Made by a program: the position numbers and the translations under genes. A stretch of DNA of 64,000 nucleotides. It comes from Boesenbergia rotunda (Eukaryota > Streptophyta > Magnoliopsida > Zingiberales > Zingiberaceae). The stretch lies in assembly GCA_024364735.1 (NCBI GenBank), contig JAGFNQ010002300.1:380534-444533 (forward strand), read 5' to 3'. The notes beneath the pieces are model-generated. The model was given only the letters and a program-made list of their open reading frames with translations. It did not search any database and was not told the origin of the DNA. Of the stretch, positions 48,890 through 59,105 are shown piece by piece (the stretch's first letter is position 1; each line of letters begins with the position of its first letter).

Positions 48890-49560
48890 TGGGTCCAAGA
48901 AGACATTGTGTCTTCCGGTCACGTCTGCTTGCGATCTGGCATGAACTCGCGCTGCAGATTTGCAGGGACTGCCAGGCCATGGACTATGAGGTGCATCTGA
49001 TGGGCTTCATTTCATTTGAGTTAGAAAGTTCGGACTTCGGAACCATCTCGACCTTTGTAGTGAGAGATAGTTTTGTGTCATTGACTTATTTTAAATTTTC
49101 TATTGGAATTTTTTCTCAACCTATGGGCCAACCCGAGTCCGCCACTGACCAATCCGCCTGGGCTTGGGACCTACACCGTCAGTCTACCAAGACCAATCTT
49201 AAAATGAGTTGATAAAATTTTAAACTCAATCTGCTTAAATTATTTGGCAGGATGGGACAACCTGACGAGTCAACTCAAATTGATGGCTCTAATCCTAACA
49301 AACTATCGTCGATAAACCTTTTATTTCTCGAATACCTTCCTGAGGTGGAGAAGTACTTTACAACTGGTTTCTTTCCAATCAAATGCAAAAAAGTAAAAGG
49401 AGAAAATTGAAATGCAAAGTAAGCTACGCTTTACACAATGATTTTGCTTTGCTTGCTATTAGTTAGCTTTAGGCTGTTTCTCTGTCCAAAAATGTAGCAG
49501 TACTTCAGTCTCAAACTCTTAAGAGTTGTCGCTTTCAAACTTCCTTGAAACCCTCTTTTA
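48890..49560. other. Intergenic DNA with a dispersed repeat
   Basis: 49120-49295 (GGGCCAACCCGAGTCCGCC..., TGATAAAATTT.AACTC.A) is a second copy of the repeat at about 7855-8000. No gene. Confidence 0.5.
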
Positions 49561-49569
49561 TAGGGTTGC

Positions 49570-50170
49570 TATTGAACTAATTTTTGTCTAACAGTCAATT
49601 GCTAGCTTTCACCAATCGACTCTGTAGAGGTTTCACCATTGACCCGATTGTTGAATGGTCACTAAACTCATCCTTTTTTTTAATAGCAGTCGATTGCTAA
49701 AAGTCACCAATTAACTGCTAGCCACCCGTTGTGACTGATATCATCCTTTTTTTTAATAGTAGTCGATTGCTAAAAGTCACCAATCAACTGCTAGCCACCC
49801 GTTGGATTAGGGAATTATTTTGTTTGCTTAACTTGATCCAACAATCGATTTCTACATTACAATAACTAAACGGTTGAGTTCCAAACCTTCCATTCGTTGC
49901 TATTGTGCCATCAATCGATTGATCACAACTAGTTAAGTTGAATAATCAAGTTTTCCAAACTCTTTGTTCACTGCTACAGTACTAGCAACAATTGATTAAA
50001 CTTTTCAATTGTCTAGTAGGAAAAACATGGCAGCAAACTCTGAAGTTATTACCCTATTTATTATAGTCACCTTAAAAACTATAGCAAACCCAAAAGAATC
50101 CCTTAAACCCCAATTTCAGATTCTAGCGTTGGTTGATCAATATATCCTATCGATCGACTGATACTCTTGT
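49570..50170 (-). repeat. LTR-like minisatellite with paired GTCGATTG / CAATCGAC words
   Basis: Repeated segment TCCTTTTTTTTAATAG.AGTCGATTGCTAAAAGTCACCAAT.AACTGCTAGCCACCCGTTG at about 49670-49731 and 49744-49804. AGTCGATTG and CAATCGACT-like words pair across a 12-base spacer. The style matches the other LTRs of the window, but no ends or partner were found, and orientation is a guess. Confidence 0.45.
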
Positions 50171-50179
50171 TTTAATTTT

Positions 50180-52130
50180 ACCAAGCTGAATTCTCATCTT
50201 GCTTGATATCTGATTAATCTCAACCAATCAAAACTTTCTTTGCCTGACATTCGATCAACTTTGACTTGTCGGGATTTTTCGTTGTTTAGCATCTGATCAA
50301 CCTTAACTTGTTAGAATTTCACATTGTCAAACATCTAGTCTTCCTCATCCGTGACGTACTTGGACTTCTCGCCATGCTAAGCTCCATGTTGGACTTTCGA
50401 ATATCAAATGTCCAGTTAATCGTGATTCACTTGGACTTTCGATCATCTAACGCCAAGTGTCTGATTGTTCATGACCTACTTAGACTTAACACCTCATTGG
50501 ACTTAACACTTCATGTCAATTCTCTATTAGATTTCTGACCATCAAATATTCGATGAACTATGATCCACTTGAATTTCTTCACCATCAACTATTGGATCAA
50601 CTTTAACCTACTTAACTCTTAGTTCAACCAACTAACATATTAATTGACCATCAAATATTTGATAAACATTAACCTACTTTGTCTTACTAGGCCCGACTTA
50701 AGGCATAGGCCATTAAAGCCTATGCCTAGGATCTCAATAAAATTGGGGCTCATTATGGTCACAAACCTTTGTTTATTATTATGTTTATAAAATTTTTAAT
50801 TGCCAAGTCCAATTTTAAGGTAAAGTTGCATCAAGTGACAAAAGGTTCTCTGTCTTCGGGGCTTGACTGTTTGTGGCATTTGACTTTGGTTCTGGGCCTC
50901 TTATTGATTTATTATATTCTTCTTCTCGTGAGAGAGGATTCCTCAGCTCTGAAGGGTGAAGTATATCTATGTTATTCTACTGGAAGTAACTTATAACTGC
51001 AGTGCAGTGGTTGGAAGATATTGCAGATGTTGTTTTCTCTTTTTCTTAGCTCTGTTTTTCCTTTCTGGATAAGAACATTGATCGTGTCGCCAAGTGGAGA
51101 GGGTGATCAATTGATGGCGCTGATGAAGAGTTGATCGAAGACTGACCGCTGACTCGCCGATTCGTTGCTCGAGAGAATCAGCCGGATGGTCGAGAAAATT
51201 GGCCGGATGCTCGGGAAAGATGGCGTCACCGATGCCTATGAAGAAGGACCGTTAGAGGCCAGCCGGGGGGGGGGGGGGGGGGGGGTCTCTGGCACATACA
51301 CTCCAACGATTAAGTCAGGAGTTTGACAAAATGAAACGAATTGAAAAATTATAGAAGGTTTGTAGTGCATACATGCGCACGAAGAAATGGAGACCTTTAT
51401 ATAGCAGAAGCGATGGACGGAAACTTGACAAAATATTCTGCCAAATTTAATGCAAGGATCTAACGGCAAGTTTTGTCGGCCAAGAAGGGGACAAATCTGT
51501 CACCCCACTGACCAACCGCCAAACATAGTCGTACGACAACCCACCTTTCTTAGTTGTCTAATACATCGAGCGAGGTCGTCTAGGCGGACAAGCTATAGCT
51601 GACCAACCGATCGGATGACCTGTACGTCCGGCGGAAATGCAACTAAGACTCCGATCGATCGATTATCAAACCGCTTACCTGCTTGATCGGCTTCCCATCG
51701 ATTGGCTGGGTCTTCTTTTAACTGCGAGCTTATCTCCACAAAAGAGACCGATCAATGAGAGCCGAATATCCATCCTGATCAATTTTTTTTATTCGTCGAT
51801 CATATGTAACACGCTATCGATCTTAGTGCTCGTTTCCTCTTCTTTCTTCTCATTTTTCACTATCGATGATCGATGGGGGAGAGACCAGTTGTGAAGTGTT
51901 TTTCCATGTAGCAGGCTAACTTGACTTGTGTGATTGTATTTCTATTATCAATTATTTATTGAGAAAGAATTATTTATGGATACCCTCGGATAGATTATAC
52001 TACTTAAATTAATCAATTCAAATAAAATTTAATATGTATTTATTTATTCTATTTGTACAATAATAGTCAAACTTTTAAATATCATTAAATTGAAACTAGA
52101 CTACATAAATCCGTTGTTCATTTAATTTTA
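50180..52130. other. Intergenic DNA, including a 21-G homopolymer
   Basis: A run of 21 G lies at 51265-51285. The rest is unassigned; 50690-50800 (GGCATAGGCCATTAAAGCCTATGCC) is palindromic. No gene recognised. Confidence 0.45.
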
Positions 52131-52489
52131 AGCAATTTTAGTTTAATAAAATAGTAGGGATTTATATTTTCTTTATTATTATTATTATTTGAATATAAAT
52201 ATATTGGCTAAAACATATGATTTGGGATATACAAAACTTATCAAAAAAGAAAAATAAAAAAATTTATTCAATCTAAAAAACAGACTTATAGATTTATTGC
52301 TAATATTCAAAATTAAAATTCAGAAATTAATACAATCGAAACTTTTAATGAAAAACTAATTGAATTTTCATCAAAAAATAATACTTTAGGAAAAAATTTG
52401 TCAAAAAATTTTCTAACGATCACAAATCTAATTCGTCAAATGTTAATATTAACAAGAAGATAATAGTAATTCATAAAAAAGAAAAAGAA

Positions 52490-53640
52490 GAAGATGACTT
52501 GATAGATTATGAAAATGCATTTTTTAATAACAACAATGAAACTATTATTCAAAATATATATGATCCAATATAATGGAAAAATATAAATACAAATTTAATA
52601 GGTTTATTAGTTCAAAAAGGTCTACTTAGAGAAATCAATATTATTTTTCGATGAAAATTCTAGTTATTTTTCTATCATTTATTACATTTAAAAATTATCA
52701 AATGTAGAAGAAAAACATGATAGAAAATAGCTAATATAGTCCAAAGAATTAGATAAAATATTTTACTTTTGTTGTAAATTATTTAGTTAAAAATCAACTA
52801 CAATTCAATCATCAGCAAATGAAGAGTGTCAAGATTGGAAAAAGCTTAATGACATAAAAGGACAAGGATATGATAATGAGAATAATATGAAAGATAAACA
52901 ATAAGACGTACAACAGATATTGTTAAATATAAATTCTAGAACTTTTTATACATCATATGGTTGTCATGGTCTTAATTTAGTACTATATGGTATGACTAAT
53001 TTTTGTCTTAGTGCCATAACAGTTTTGGATATGATACAACTATTTACTCATTATCTTCACATTGGGAAAGACATCTTGAAATTGTTAAAGTAATAAAATA
53101 TCAAACTCCACGAATAAGAAAAGCTTTATATAAACTTGCAAAAAACTAGTGAGGATCCTAAAACAGAAAGGAAGCAAATTCCTTAGCAAAATATGAGTTT
53201 GGAAATTTTAAGGAGGTGTTTGGTTTGTTCCATTTTTTTATTTTATTTTTCAGAAAATCATATTTTCTCATTTTCTGAAAAATAATTTTATTTCATTCTC
53301 TAGTTTTCTAAAAAATAAGGCTAGAAAATGCAAACCAAATACATTTTCCAGAAAATCACATTTTCTACATAAAATGAAAATGAAAAACAAACATATCAAA
53401 CGCCCCCTAAATTTTTATTAGGTATGGTTATTTAGTATGATATATTTTTTACAGTTAATATTGTTAGTAAATTTTTATAATATAAAGGTATGAACATTAG
53501 CATTGCATTAGATCAATTATAAGGTCTTGTATCATTTTTTAATGATTATAAAGAAAATAGATTCATATATGTTGTAATTTGAAACGTGTAATTAAAAGAA
53601 ATAAACGATTTGATATGAATAACATTAATGAGATGAAATT
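52490..53640 (+). pseudogene. hAT-type transposase relic (ZMYM1/TTF-finger, DUF4371 family), interrupted by a MITE
   Basis: Reading across many stops and shifts on the plus strand, family blocks appear in the right order: IYDPI.WKNINTNLIGLLVQKG (about 52555-52625), a KELDKIFYFCCKLF-like block (52745-52790), SSANEECQDWKKLNDIKG (about 52810-52865), FYTSYGCHGLNLVLYGM (about 52940-53000), SHWERHLEIVKVIKYQTPRIRKALYKLAK (about 53060-53145) and, after the MITE at 53212-53407, LGMVI.YDI...NIVSKF (about 53415-53480). These match hAT-superfamily proteins of the zinc finger MYM-type group. Heavily decayed. Confidence 0.7.
53212..53407. mobile_element. PIF/Harbinger-type MITE, copy 2, inside the hAT relic
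   Basis: Ends GGAGGTGTTTGGTTTG and CAAACGCCCCC, flanked by TAA at 53209-53211 and 53408-53410. The interior, with TTTTCCAGAAAA-type words and AAAATGAAAATGAAAAAC near the right end, matches the MITE at 22971-23197. It divides the hAT relic, whose homology resumes on the other side. Confidence 0.85.
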
Positions 53641-53649
53641 TTCACTTAA

Positions 53650-54435
53650 AATCTTTTTAAATTAATTATTTTAATTATATTATTGACCATGTTATATTTC
53701 ACTTTCAAGTATGTTTGAACAATTTAAAATATATAAAAATAATTTTATTTTTTTTATGATATAAAAAAGTTAAAATTAGTTAATGATAATTTTTTAAAAA
53801 TAAAATGTTTAAATCTTGAAAACTTTTTAACACATATATGTTATCTGATGGTTTAGATATATTTTTTGAACTAAATGTTTTGGATTATTGAAAATCGTAC
53901 TTGAAATATTGAATCTAATAAAAAAATTAAATTATTTTTGTAATGGATGGATGGTTTATAGGATATATATTATTGGTCATACGTATTAGTGTAGTTTAAA
54001 TTTTTTAAAATTAAAATTAATAAAGTTGTTATATCTAAAAAACATTAAATGATTTAGTAATTTTATCGATTGAAAAAAAATATTATCAAAATTTGAATAT
54101 AAGATTTAATTAATAATTTTGTATTTAAAAAAACTTAAAAAAATTAAATTTTATATAATTTTTTAAAATAATATTTTATTTTTAAAAAAATTAAATCCAC
54201 GTTATTCGTAAAAAAGACTAGAGAAATTTTAATTTTTTAAAAAAATATATAAAAGGCCTAAATAATTTTTTTTTTATCTATGTCTCATGAAATCTTGAGA
54301 TTGCTGACTCAACCAACTAATATAGTGATTAAATATTGAAACTCATCAAGTCAACTCGAGCTCGATTGATCAACCTGGATGATCTATTGCATCAAAAGAA
54401 TCCACTGCATCCGCCAAAAAAATAAAAAATCAAAA
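53650..54435. other. Very AT-rich DNA, no feature
   Basis: Dominated by A and T runs. Possibly further decay of the hAT relic, but nothing can be recognised. Confidence 0.5.
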
Positions 54436-54439
54436 ATCA

Positions 54440-55030
54440 AAAATCAAAGGCAAATGCAGACCAAGACATTCCAGACAAGATCCATCATCGATGGTAATTT
54501 TGCCCCGGGGTTATGGTGTAGCGATAGGATAACTAGTTATTAATCCAGGTATCCGCGGTTCGATCTCCAGCTACAACGCATTTTACAAGAATTTTTTCTT
54601 CAAATGGAGCGCGAACCCTGGGACGCTGGGCTTCTAGACTGCCCACCGTGAGTGCTTCCCGATTTATCCTGGTGACCGATGGGAAACTTTCATGGAGTCG
54701 ATCGGTCACCTCAGGTTCAATTTATTTGCTGCCTGATTCATAAATATATCCATGGTAATCTCAGACATGATACTGGTAGGGTATAAATCTCTATATTTTA
54801 TATAAAAAATCTCTTCCTCTTTGATTTCTAGTCTTCTCAGTCGTTGTAATTTCATCTTTTGTCACCAACCCAAACACACTGTAGACCAGAGTGGTCAAAC
54901 TGGGTACCGATTATGTCGCCCGTCAAGACCAGATTCCCCTCTATGCAGGAAGCTGGATATATGCGGATTCGAATTTTTTTCATGGACATATCGAATATCC
55001 AATAAACATAGTTTCGGTTCCTATAATGCC
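54440..55030 (-). pseudogene. Broken duplicate of the Smr gene's promoter and exon 1 end
   Basis: 54455-54500 matches 24940-24995: CAAAGGCAA...AAGACAT.CC.GACAA.ATCCAT, which spans the exon 1 donor and therefore includes intron sequence. 54752-54775 continues the same exon (CCATGGTAATCTC.GACAT). 54921-55021 matches the promoter/leader at 25578-25676 (GGATAT, ATGCGGAT, TATC.AA.ATCC.ATAAA, GTTTCGGTTCC). Most of exon 1 is missing and the remainder is split by a SINE. Orientation and order match the parent, so this is a DNA-level duplicate, not a retrocopy. Confidence 0.75.
54503..54750 (+). mobile_element. tRNA-derived SINE (family A, copy 2)
   Basis: The best-preserved copy: A-box-like TGGTGTAGCGATAGG and B box GGTTCGATCTCC (54557-54568), then the family tail with CTTCTAGACTG and TGATCGGTCACC-like sequence. 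It sits inside the Smr-gene relic. The target word ATGGTAAT is present on both sides, consistent with a short decayed target duplication. Confidence 0.75.
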
Positions 55031-55327
55031 TTTTAGCAATGTTATTTTTTAAGAAAAATATGAATAAAAATAATAGAAAATCATATTAATTTTAATAAAT
55101 TTAAATATTTTTCTTATTTAATTTAACCAAATCAAGTCTCGGAAGAAAAAAATTATAATTTTTCATTTTCAAACAACATTAAAAATCTAATATTTGATCA
55201 CTCAAAGTTGACTAATGCTACAGATTGATTTATTTATTTGGGTGGACTTGATTTAAATAAAAAATAATAATATTACCGAAAAAAATAGTAAATTTGTCGT
55301 ACTAACTCCCTTTCACCATCAACATTT

Positions 55328-55615
55328 TATTTGTCGTGTGCCCCTGAGACTATGGTACAACGGTAAGATAATTAGTCATTAACCCAAGCATATGTGATTC
55401 GATCCTTAGCTACGGCATATTTTGCAGAAATTTTTCCTCCAAATGAGGCGCGAATCCTGAGACGCTGAACTTCTAGACTGTTCACTGCGAGCGCTTCTCG
55501 ATTTACACTGATGACCGTTGGGAGCGCTTCTCGATTTACATTGATGATCGTTGAAAAACTTTCGTGGGGCTCGATCGATCATCACAGATTCAATGTGTCT
55601 CATGTCTGATTCATC
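55328..55615 (+). mobile_element. tRNA-derived SINE (family A, copy 3)
   Basis: Head CCCCTGAGACTATGGTACAACGG and B-box-like GATTCGATCCTTAGC, with the same middle (AAATGAGGCGCGAATCC, CTTCTAGACTG) and tail as copies 1 and 2, ending in a T-rich stretch near 55610-55625. A 33-bp segment (GAGCGCTTCTCGATTTACA...GTTG) is duplicated in tandem at about 55488-55551. Confidence 0.75.
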
Positions 55616-55625
55616 ATTTTTTTTT

Positions 55626-56080
55626 TCTATTTGTCGTGCAGTGATTGCAACTCGAAGATGAAGACATGATCTTTAGAACATCTCGTTGGACTTTTTAAAA
55701 GCTCTTCATTTTCACAATTTTACACATCTCTCTATTAGGAAAAAAAAATCTATCAATAAGGTCCCACATTTTCTCATCTCTCTTTGTATTTTACATTATA
55801 TATAATTAAATTTTTATTAAATTTTAAATTCATAAATTACTAATGTGGAATAACATTAATAATTTTAAAAAATTACATAAACATTACCATACATATATCA
55901 CAATTAATAAAATTATTTTTTGACTAATTATAGTCTTAACATGCCTAGATATACTTAACTAAGTCGGCTCGAAATTAATAATACAGTTAATTATCACGTA
56001 GCTCACAATTTCTCCAGAGGTATTCTTGGAATTCTTGGGTGGAGATTTGAAATATTTGTGATGGAGAATCTTTTTCATCA
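55626..56080. other. AT-rich intergenic DNA
   Basis: No gene recognised. May include the 3' flank of the Harbinger transposase relic. Confidence 0.45.
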
Positions 56081-56085
56081 TTTGA

Positions 56086-57010
56086 CTAATTGACTACTAC
56101 ATCTCTCTCATTCTTGATAATAATGTTGTACAAAATAATGCATGTATACATGATGCTCTTCAAATTACCCTTGTACCAAAATTGTACTGGACCTCTGACA
56201 ATTTTCCATCGAGATTGAAGTATCCCAAATGCCCGCTTGACATCCTTTCTCGTGGCCTCTTGTCGTTCTTTAAATATTTTTCTCTTGGGATCCTGGGGCA
56301 TGGAAAGCTCTTGACAAAAGTAACTCATTCTGGATAGATCTTATTAGTCAGATAGTATCCTTTTGTATATTGTATATTGTTAACCGTAAAATTAACCTTG
56401 GGTGCATTTCCTTGTAAGACGTTGTTGAATAAAGGTGATTCGTTAAACACATTGATGTCATATCCACAAGTCCATAGATGGGACTGTTTTAAGCATAATT
56501 GTTGGGACGCCATGATCTCCGCGAGTAAACTAGCCTTCCTAAGCAATGGGGCAATTTTTCTATTGTCAATGCATATAATCAAGATTGCCTAACATGCCAG
56601 GGAAATCGTGTTTTTGCTTATGCATTTCAAGTGTTGGATATCAGCAGCATCAAGTCTTCTCAAATATTATGCCCCAAACACTCCAACTATACATTGACAG
56701 AAGTTGAATAAGCATTGGATGATAGTTGTTTCAACAATTTATAGGTACTCATCATAATGATCAGCAGAGACTTCATATGTCAATTGACGAATTGCTGCCA
56801 TGAATTTTTGAAGTGACGACAAACATTTTTTTCCCGCCGCATCGACCTTCCATTAAAAATAGTCTGAATGATTTTTAAGGCATCAACTATTTGAAGGAAT
56901 AACCCTCTTTGCATTCAGAATCGACATCGGAATATGTTATCAAGATACATCATCTCATCACAAAAGTAATCATTGAAAAGACGAGCATGTCTGACTTCAC
57001 AATCTCGATT
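56086..57010 (-). pseudogene. PIF/Harbinger transposase relic (ALP1-like nuclease)
   Basis: On the minus strand from about 57008, the blocks QNRDCEVRHARLFNDYF, DEMMYLDNIFRCRF then a stop, NESPLFNNVLQGNAPKVNF, KGYYLTNKIYPE and DPKRKIFKERQEATRKDVKR with AFGILQSRWKIVRGP follow in order. These match the DDE nuclease domain of plant PIF/Harbinger transposases. Stops and frame breaks between blocks (for example near 56899 and 56582) make it a pseudogene. It is cut on its 5' side at 57012 by an LTR fragment. Confidence 0.85.
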
Positions 57011-57012
57011 CT

Positions 57013-57160
57013 GTTGGTGCAGTTTGCACTAATGGTCAAACTTAGGTTTTAATATATAACAAAAGGGTTAAAATCAATTGTGTTATTGTCTAACCTTGTT
57101 ATAAAGTGTACAAGATCAAAAGACATATGACCTGACACCAGGCTAAAGTCTAGGGTCCTG
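57013..57160 (+). repeat. Truncated 5' end of a SIRE-like LTR
   Basis: Begins TGTTGGTGCAGTTTGCAC, very like the start of the solo LTR at 58045 (TGTTGGTGCAAGTTGCATC), but homology fades after about 150 bases, at the boundary with gypsy gag sequence. Confidence 0.5.
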
Positions 57161-57169
57161 ATGGAGCTC

Positions 57170-57437
57170 TAGGAATTGCCATTGGTGGTACTGATGGACC
57201 TGCCTATGATGGTACGACTGGAATTGCTGTCGGATATACAGGAGAAGATACTCTCCGTGGTGGAGATCTCAGCTCACCCGAAGGGTCCTGGTGAGCTGAT
57301 CCCTGACCAGTCGACTCCACTCTGGTGAGCCTCTCAACCTCCTGATTTACGTCTCCCCCGGTCTCCTCTGGCCTCCCCCGTAATCGTCGTCCACGACCAT
57401 GAGCACGGGGTGGAGATAACTCAATACGACGAGGCAT
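57170..57437 (-). pseudogene. Ty3/gypsy gag N-terminal fragment
   Basis: From an ATG at 57437 the minus strand reads MPRRIELSPPRAHGRGRRLR and then a Pro/Ser/Glu-rich stretch ending at a TAG near 57204, with the frame resuming beyond as a Pro-rich tract. Arg/Gly-rich starts are usual for Gag of long-LTR gypsy elements. It follows the LTR and primer site at 57815 and is cut off at about 57170. Confidence 0.6.
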
Positions 57438-57797
57438 ATCTGTTAACAAAACCAACATACATTATTTAGATATAAATTTAACCAAATTTTAAACCAACTC
57501 ACTTCTTGTTTGCTAGGAGAGATTTCGTCGCTGCCAAGTCCCATCACAACCATAACCAGAAAATGACTCCGGAAAATAAATCCGTAAAATACAGAGAGAC
57601 CTCGTAAAACAAAACAACTTCGTCAATCCTCAAGAAAAAAACTCCGCAAAAATAAACAAATCTGTAACATACAGATTGACCTCGTAAAACCACTCCGTAA
57701 ACCCACAGACACCAAAACATCGCAAAACCTCGACAAACTGACGCACCAAAAACAACATCATAAAAATCCACAGAACCCAAATGAACTCGCAAACCTT

Positions 57798-57809
57798 GCT
57801 CTGATATCA
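57798..57809 (-). promoter_or_regulatory. Primer binding site of the gypsy element
   Basis: TGATATCAGAGC on the minus strand, five bases after the LTR end; matches the initiator-tRNA site TGGTATCAGAGC at 11 of 12 positions. Confidence 0.75.
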
Positions 57810-58203
57810 AAAATTGTCACGCCCCCAGAGGCACATGCTTCCTCGAAAATCGGGCAGCATCTCCCCTGTATGGCGGACAATATAAGGCAATAATACATAT
57901 ATCACTACATAAAATCTTAGCCACATGCGGCTAGCATCACATATATAGAGGTAAACACAACCACGCAGTTTATATTAGCATAAAAGATAACGGGTGGCTC
58001 AGCCACCTTAAACAGAAAAGAACTACAATCCAAAGAGAACACAATGTTGGTGCAAGTTGCATCAATGATGTTCTCCTTTATGTGTTTTAATGTTTGACAA
58101 TGTACTTAAGTCAGTAATATATTGAACAGACAAAGGGGAGCGAAGGAGAAGTAACCTAAGCCTGAGAAAAGTCCTAGTTAAGCTAGGCATGGAAACCCTA
58201 AGA

Positions 58204-58555
58204 CCTAGCGAAGGGCCGCTAGGCTCTGGCGAAGGGCTGCCAGAACGAAAAAGACCTAGCGAAGGGCCGCTAGGCTCTGGCGAAGGGCTGCCAGAAAGGA
58301 AAGACCTAGCGAAGGGCTGCTAGGCACCTGACGAAGGGTTGTCAGGAAAATAAGTCCTAGCGAAGGGCTGCTAGGCACCTGACGAAGGGCTGTCAGGGGA
58401 ACAAGTCCTAGCAAAGGGCTGCTAGGCACCTGACGAAGGGCTGTCAGGGAAACAAGACCTAGCGAAGGGCTGCTAGGCACCAAGCGAAGGGATGCTTGGT
58501 ATCCAAGACCTAGCGAAGGGCGGCTAGGCAAAAGTCCACCCGAAGGACCGGGCGG
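58204..58555 (+). repeat. Array of 14 small hairpins with covarying stems
   Basis: A minisatellite of about 50-51 bp carries two hairpins per unit. Each is a 6-bp stem around an 8-base loop, nearly always GAAGGGCY. Stem classes seen: CCTAGC/GCTAGG (7 times), TCTGGC/GCCAGA (2), CCTGAC/GTCAGG (3), CCAAGC/GCTTGG (1), and CCACCC/GGGCGG with one mismatch (1). Stem sequence changes on both sides together while the loop stays fixed. Open frames read through the array on both strands but are repetitive and unlike known proteins. Confidence 0.92.
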
Positions 58556-58754
58556 CAACCATCTCCTGAAAGGAGTAGGTGAAAGACGCTTTCTCGGGGG
58601 TAGGAGTTTGCGTCGGTTCGACCTAGGATTGCGTGCCAATCCGAAGTCCGAACCAAGTCCTTAAGCCTAACATTGTATGTATATGTGCTTTGTATTTGTG
58701 TATCTTGTAGGTACCAAGAATCGGAGACAAAGCAAGTTGCTGAAAAAGACTATT

Positions 58755-59105
58755 GGGGGCGCCCGGAGTGTTGGGGGCGCCCGGAGCAAGGTATAAAGCC
58801 AGTCTTGGGTTTAAGCCATGGTTGGGGGCGCCCGGAGTGTTGGGGGCGCCCGGAGCAAAGAAGAAAATGTAGTTTTTGTGTGTGTGCAGAACAGGTGTCA
58901 TTTAGGGCACCCGGAAGGACCAGGGCGCCCTGGTTTGAACCTGTCTTTGCTGTTTCGACTCAGAAACATAGATAAGCCCTTATGAGGGCGCCCGGGATGT
59001 CCAGGGCGCCCTGGTCAAAGATCTTATCAGCTGCGGCGAGGTGGACGCGAGGATAAGAGTTGACCGGGTTTTTCGGGACGCCCCCGTCGACCAGGGCGCC
59101 CCCAG
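58755..59105. repeat. Cluster of GGGCGCCC palindromes in the solo LTR
   Basis: GGGGGCGCCCGGAG occurs four times at 58755-58855. The perfect 16-base palindrome ACCAGGGCGCCCTGGT lies at 58919-58934, and CCAGGGCGCCCTGG at 59001-59014. Related GGGCGCCC sites lie at 58985 and near 59093. The cluster is far more GC- and CpG-rich than its surroundings. Confidence 0.85.

Noticed and set aside
48889..49212. 107-codon plus-strand frame
   Set aside because: No domain; it overlaps the dispersed repeat at 49120-49295.
54503..54575. Functional tRNA gene suggested by A- and B-box motifs
   Set aside because: No cloverleaf or acceptor stem can be drawn and the tail identifies it as a SINE.
58256..58639. 127-codon minus-strand frame of repeated PSSPSLGL-like units
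   Set aside because: It is simply the hairpin minisatellite translated; repeats near a multiple of three keep it open.
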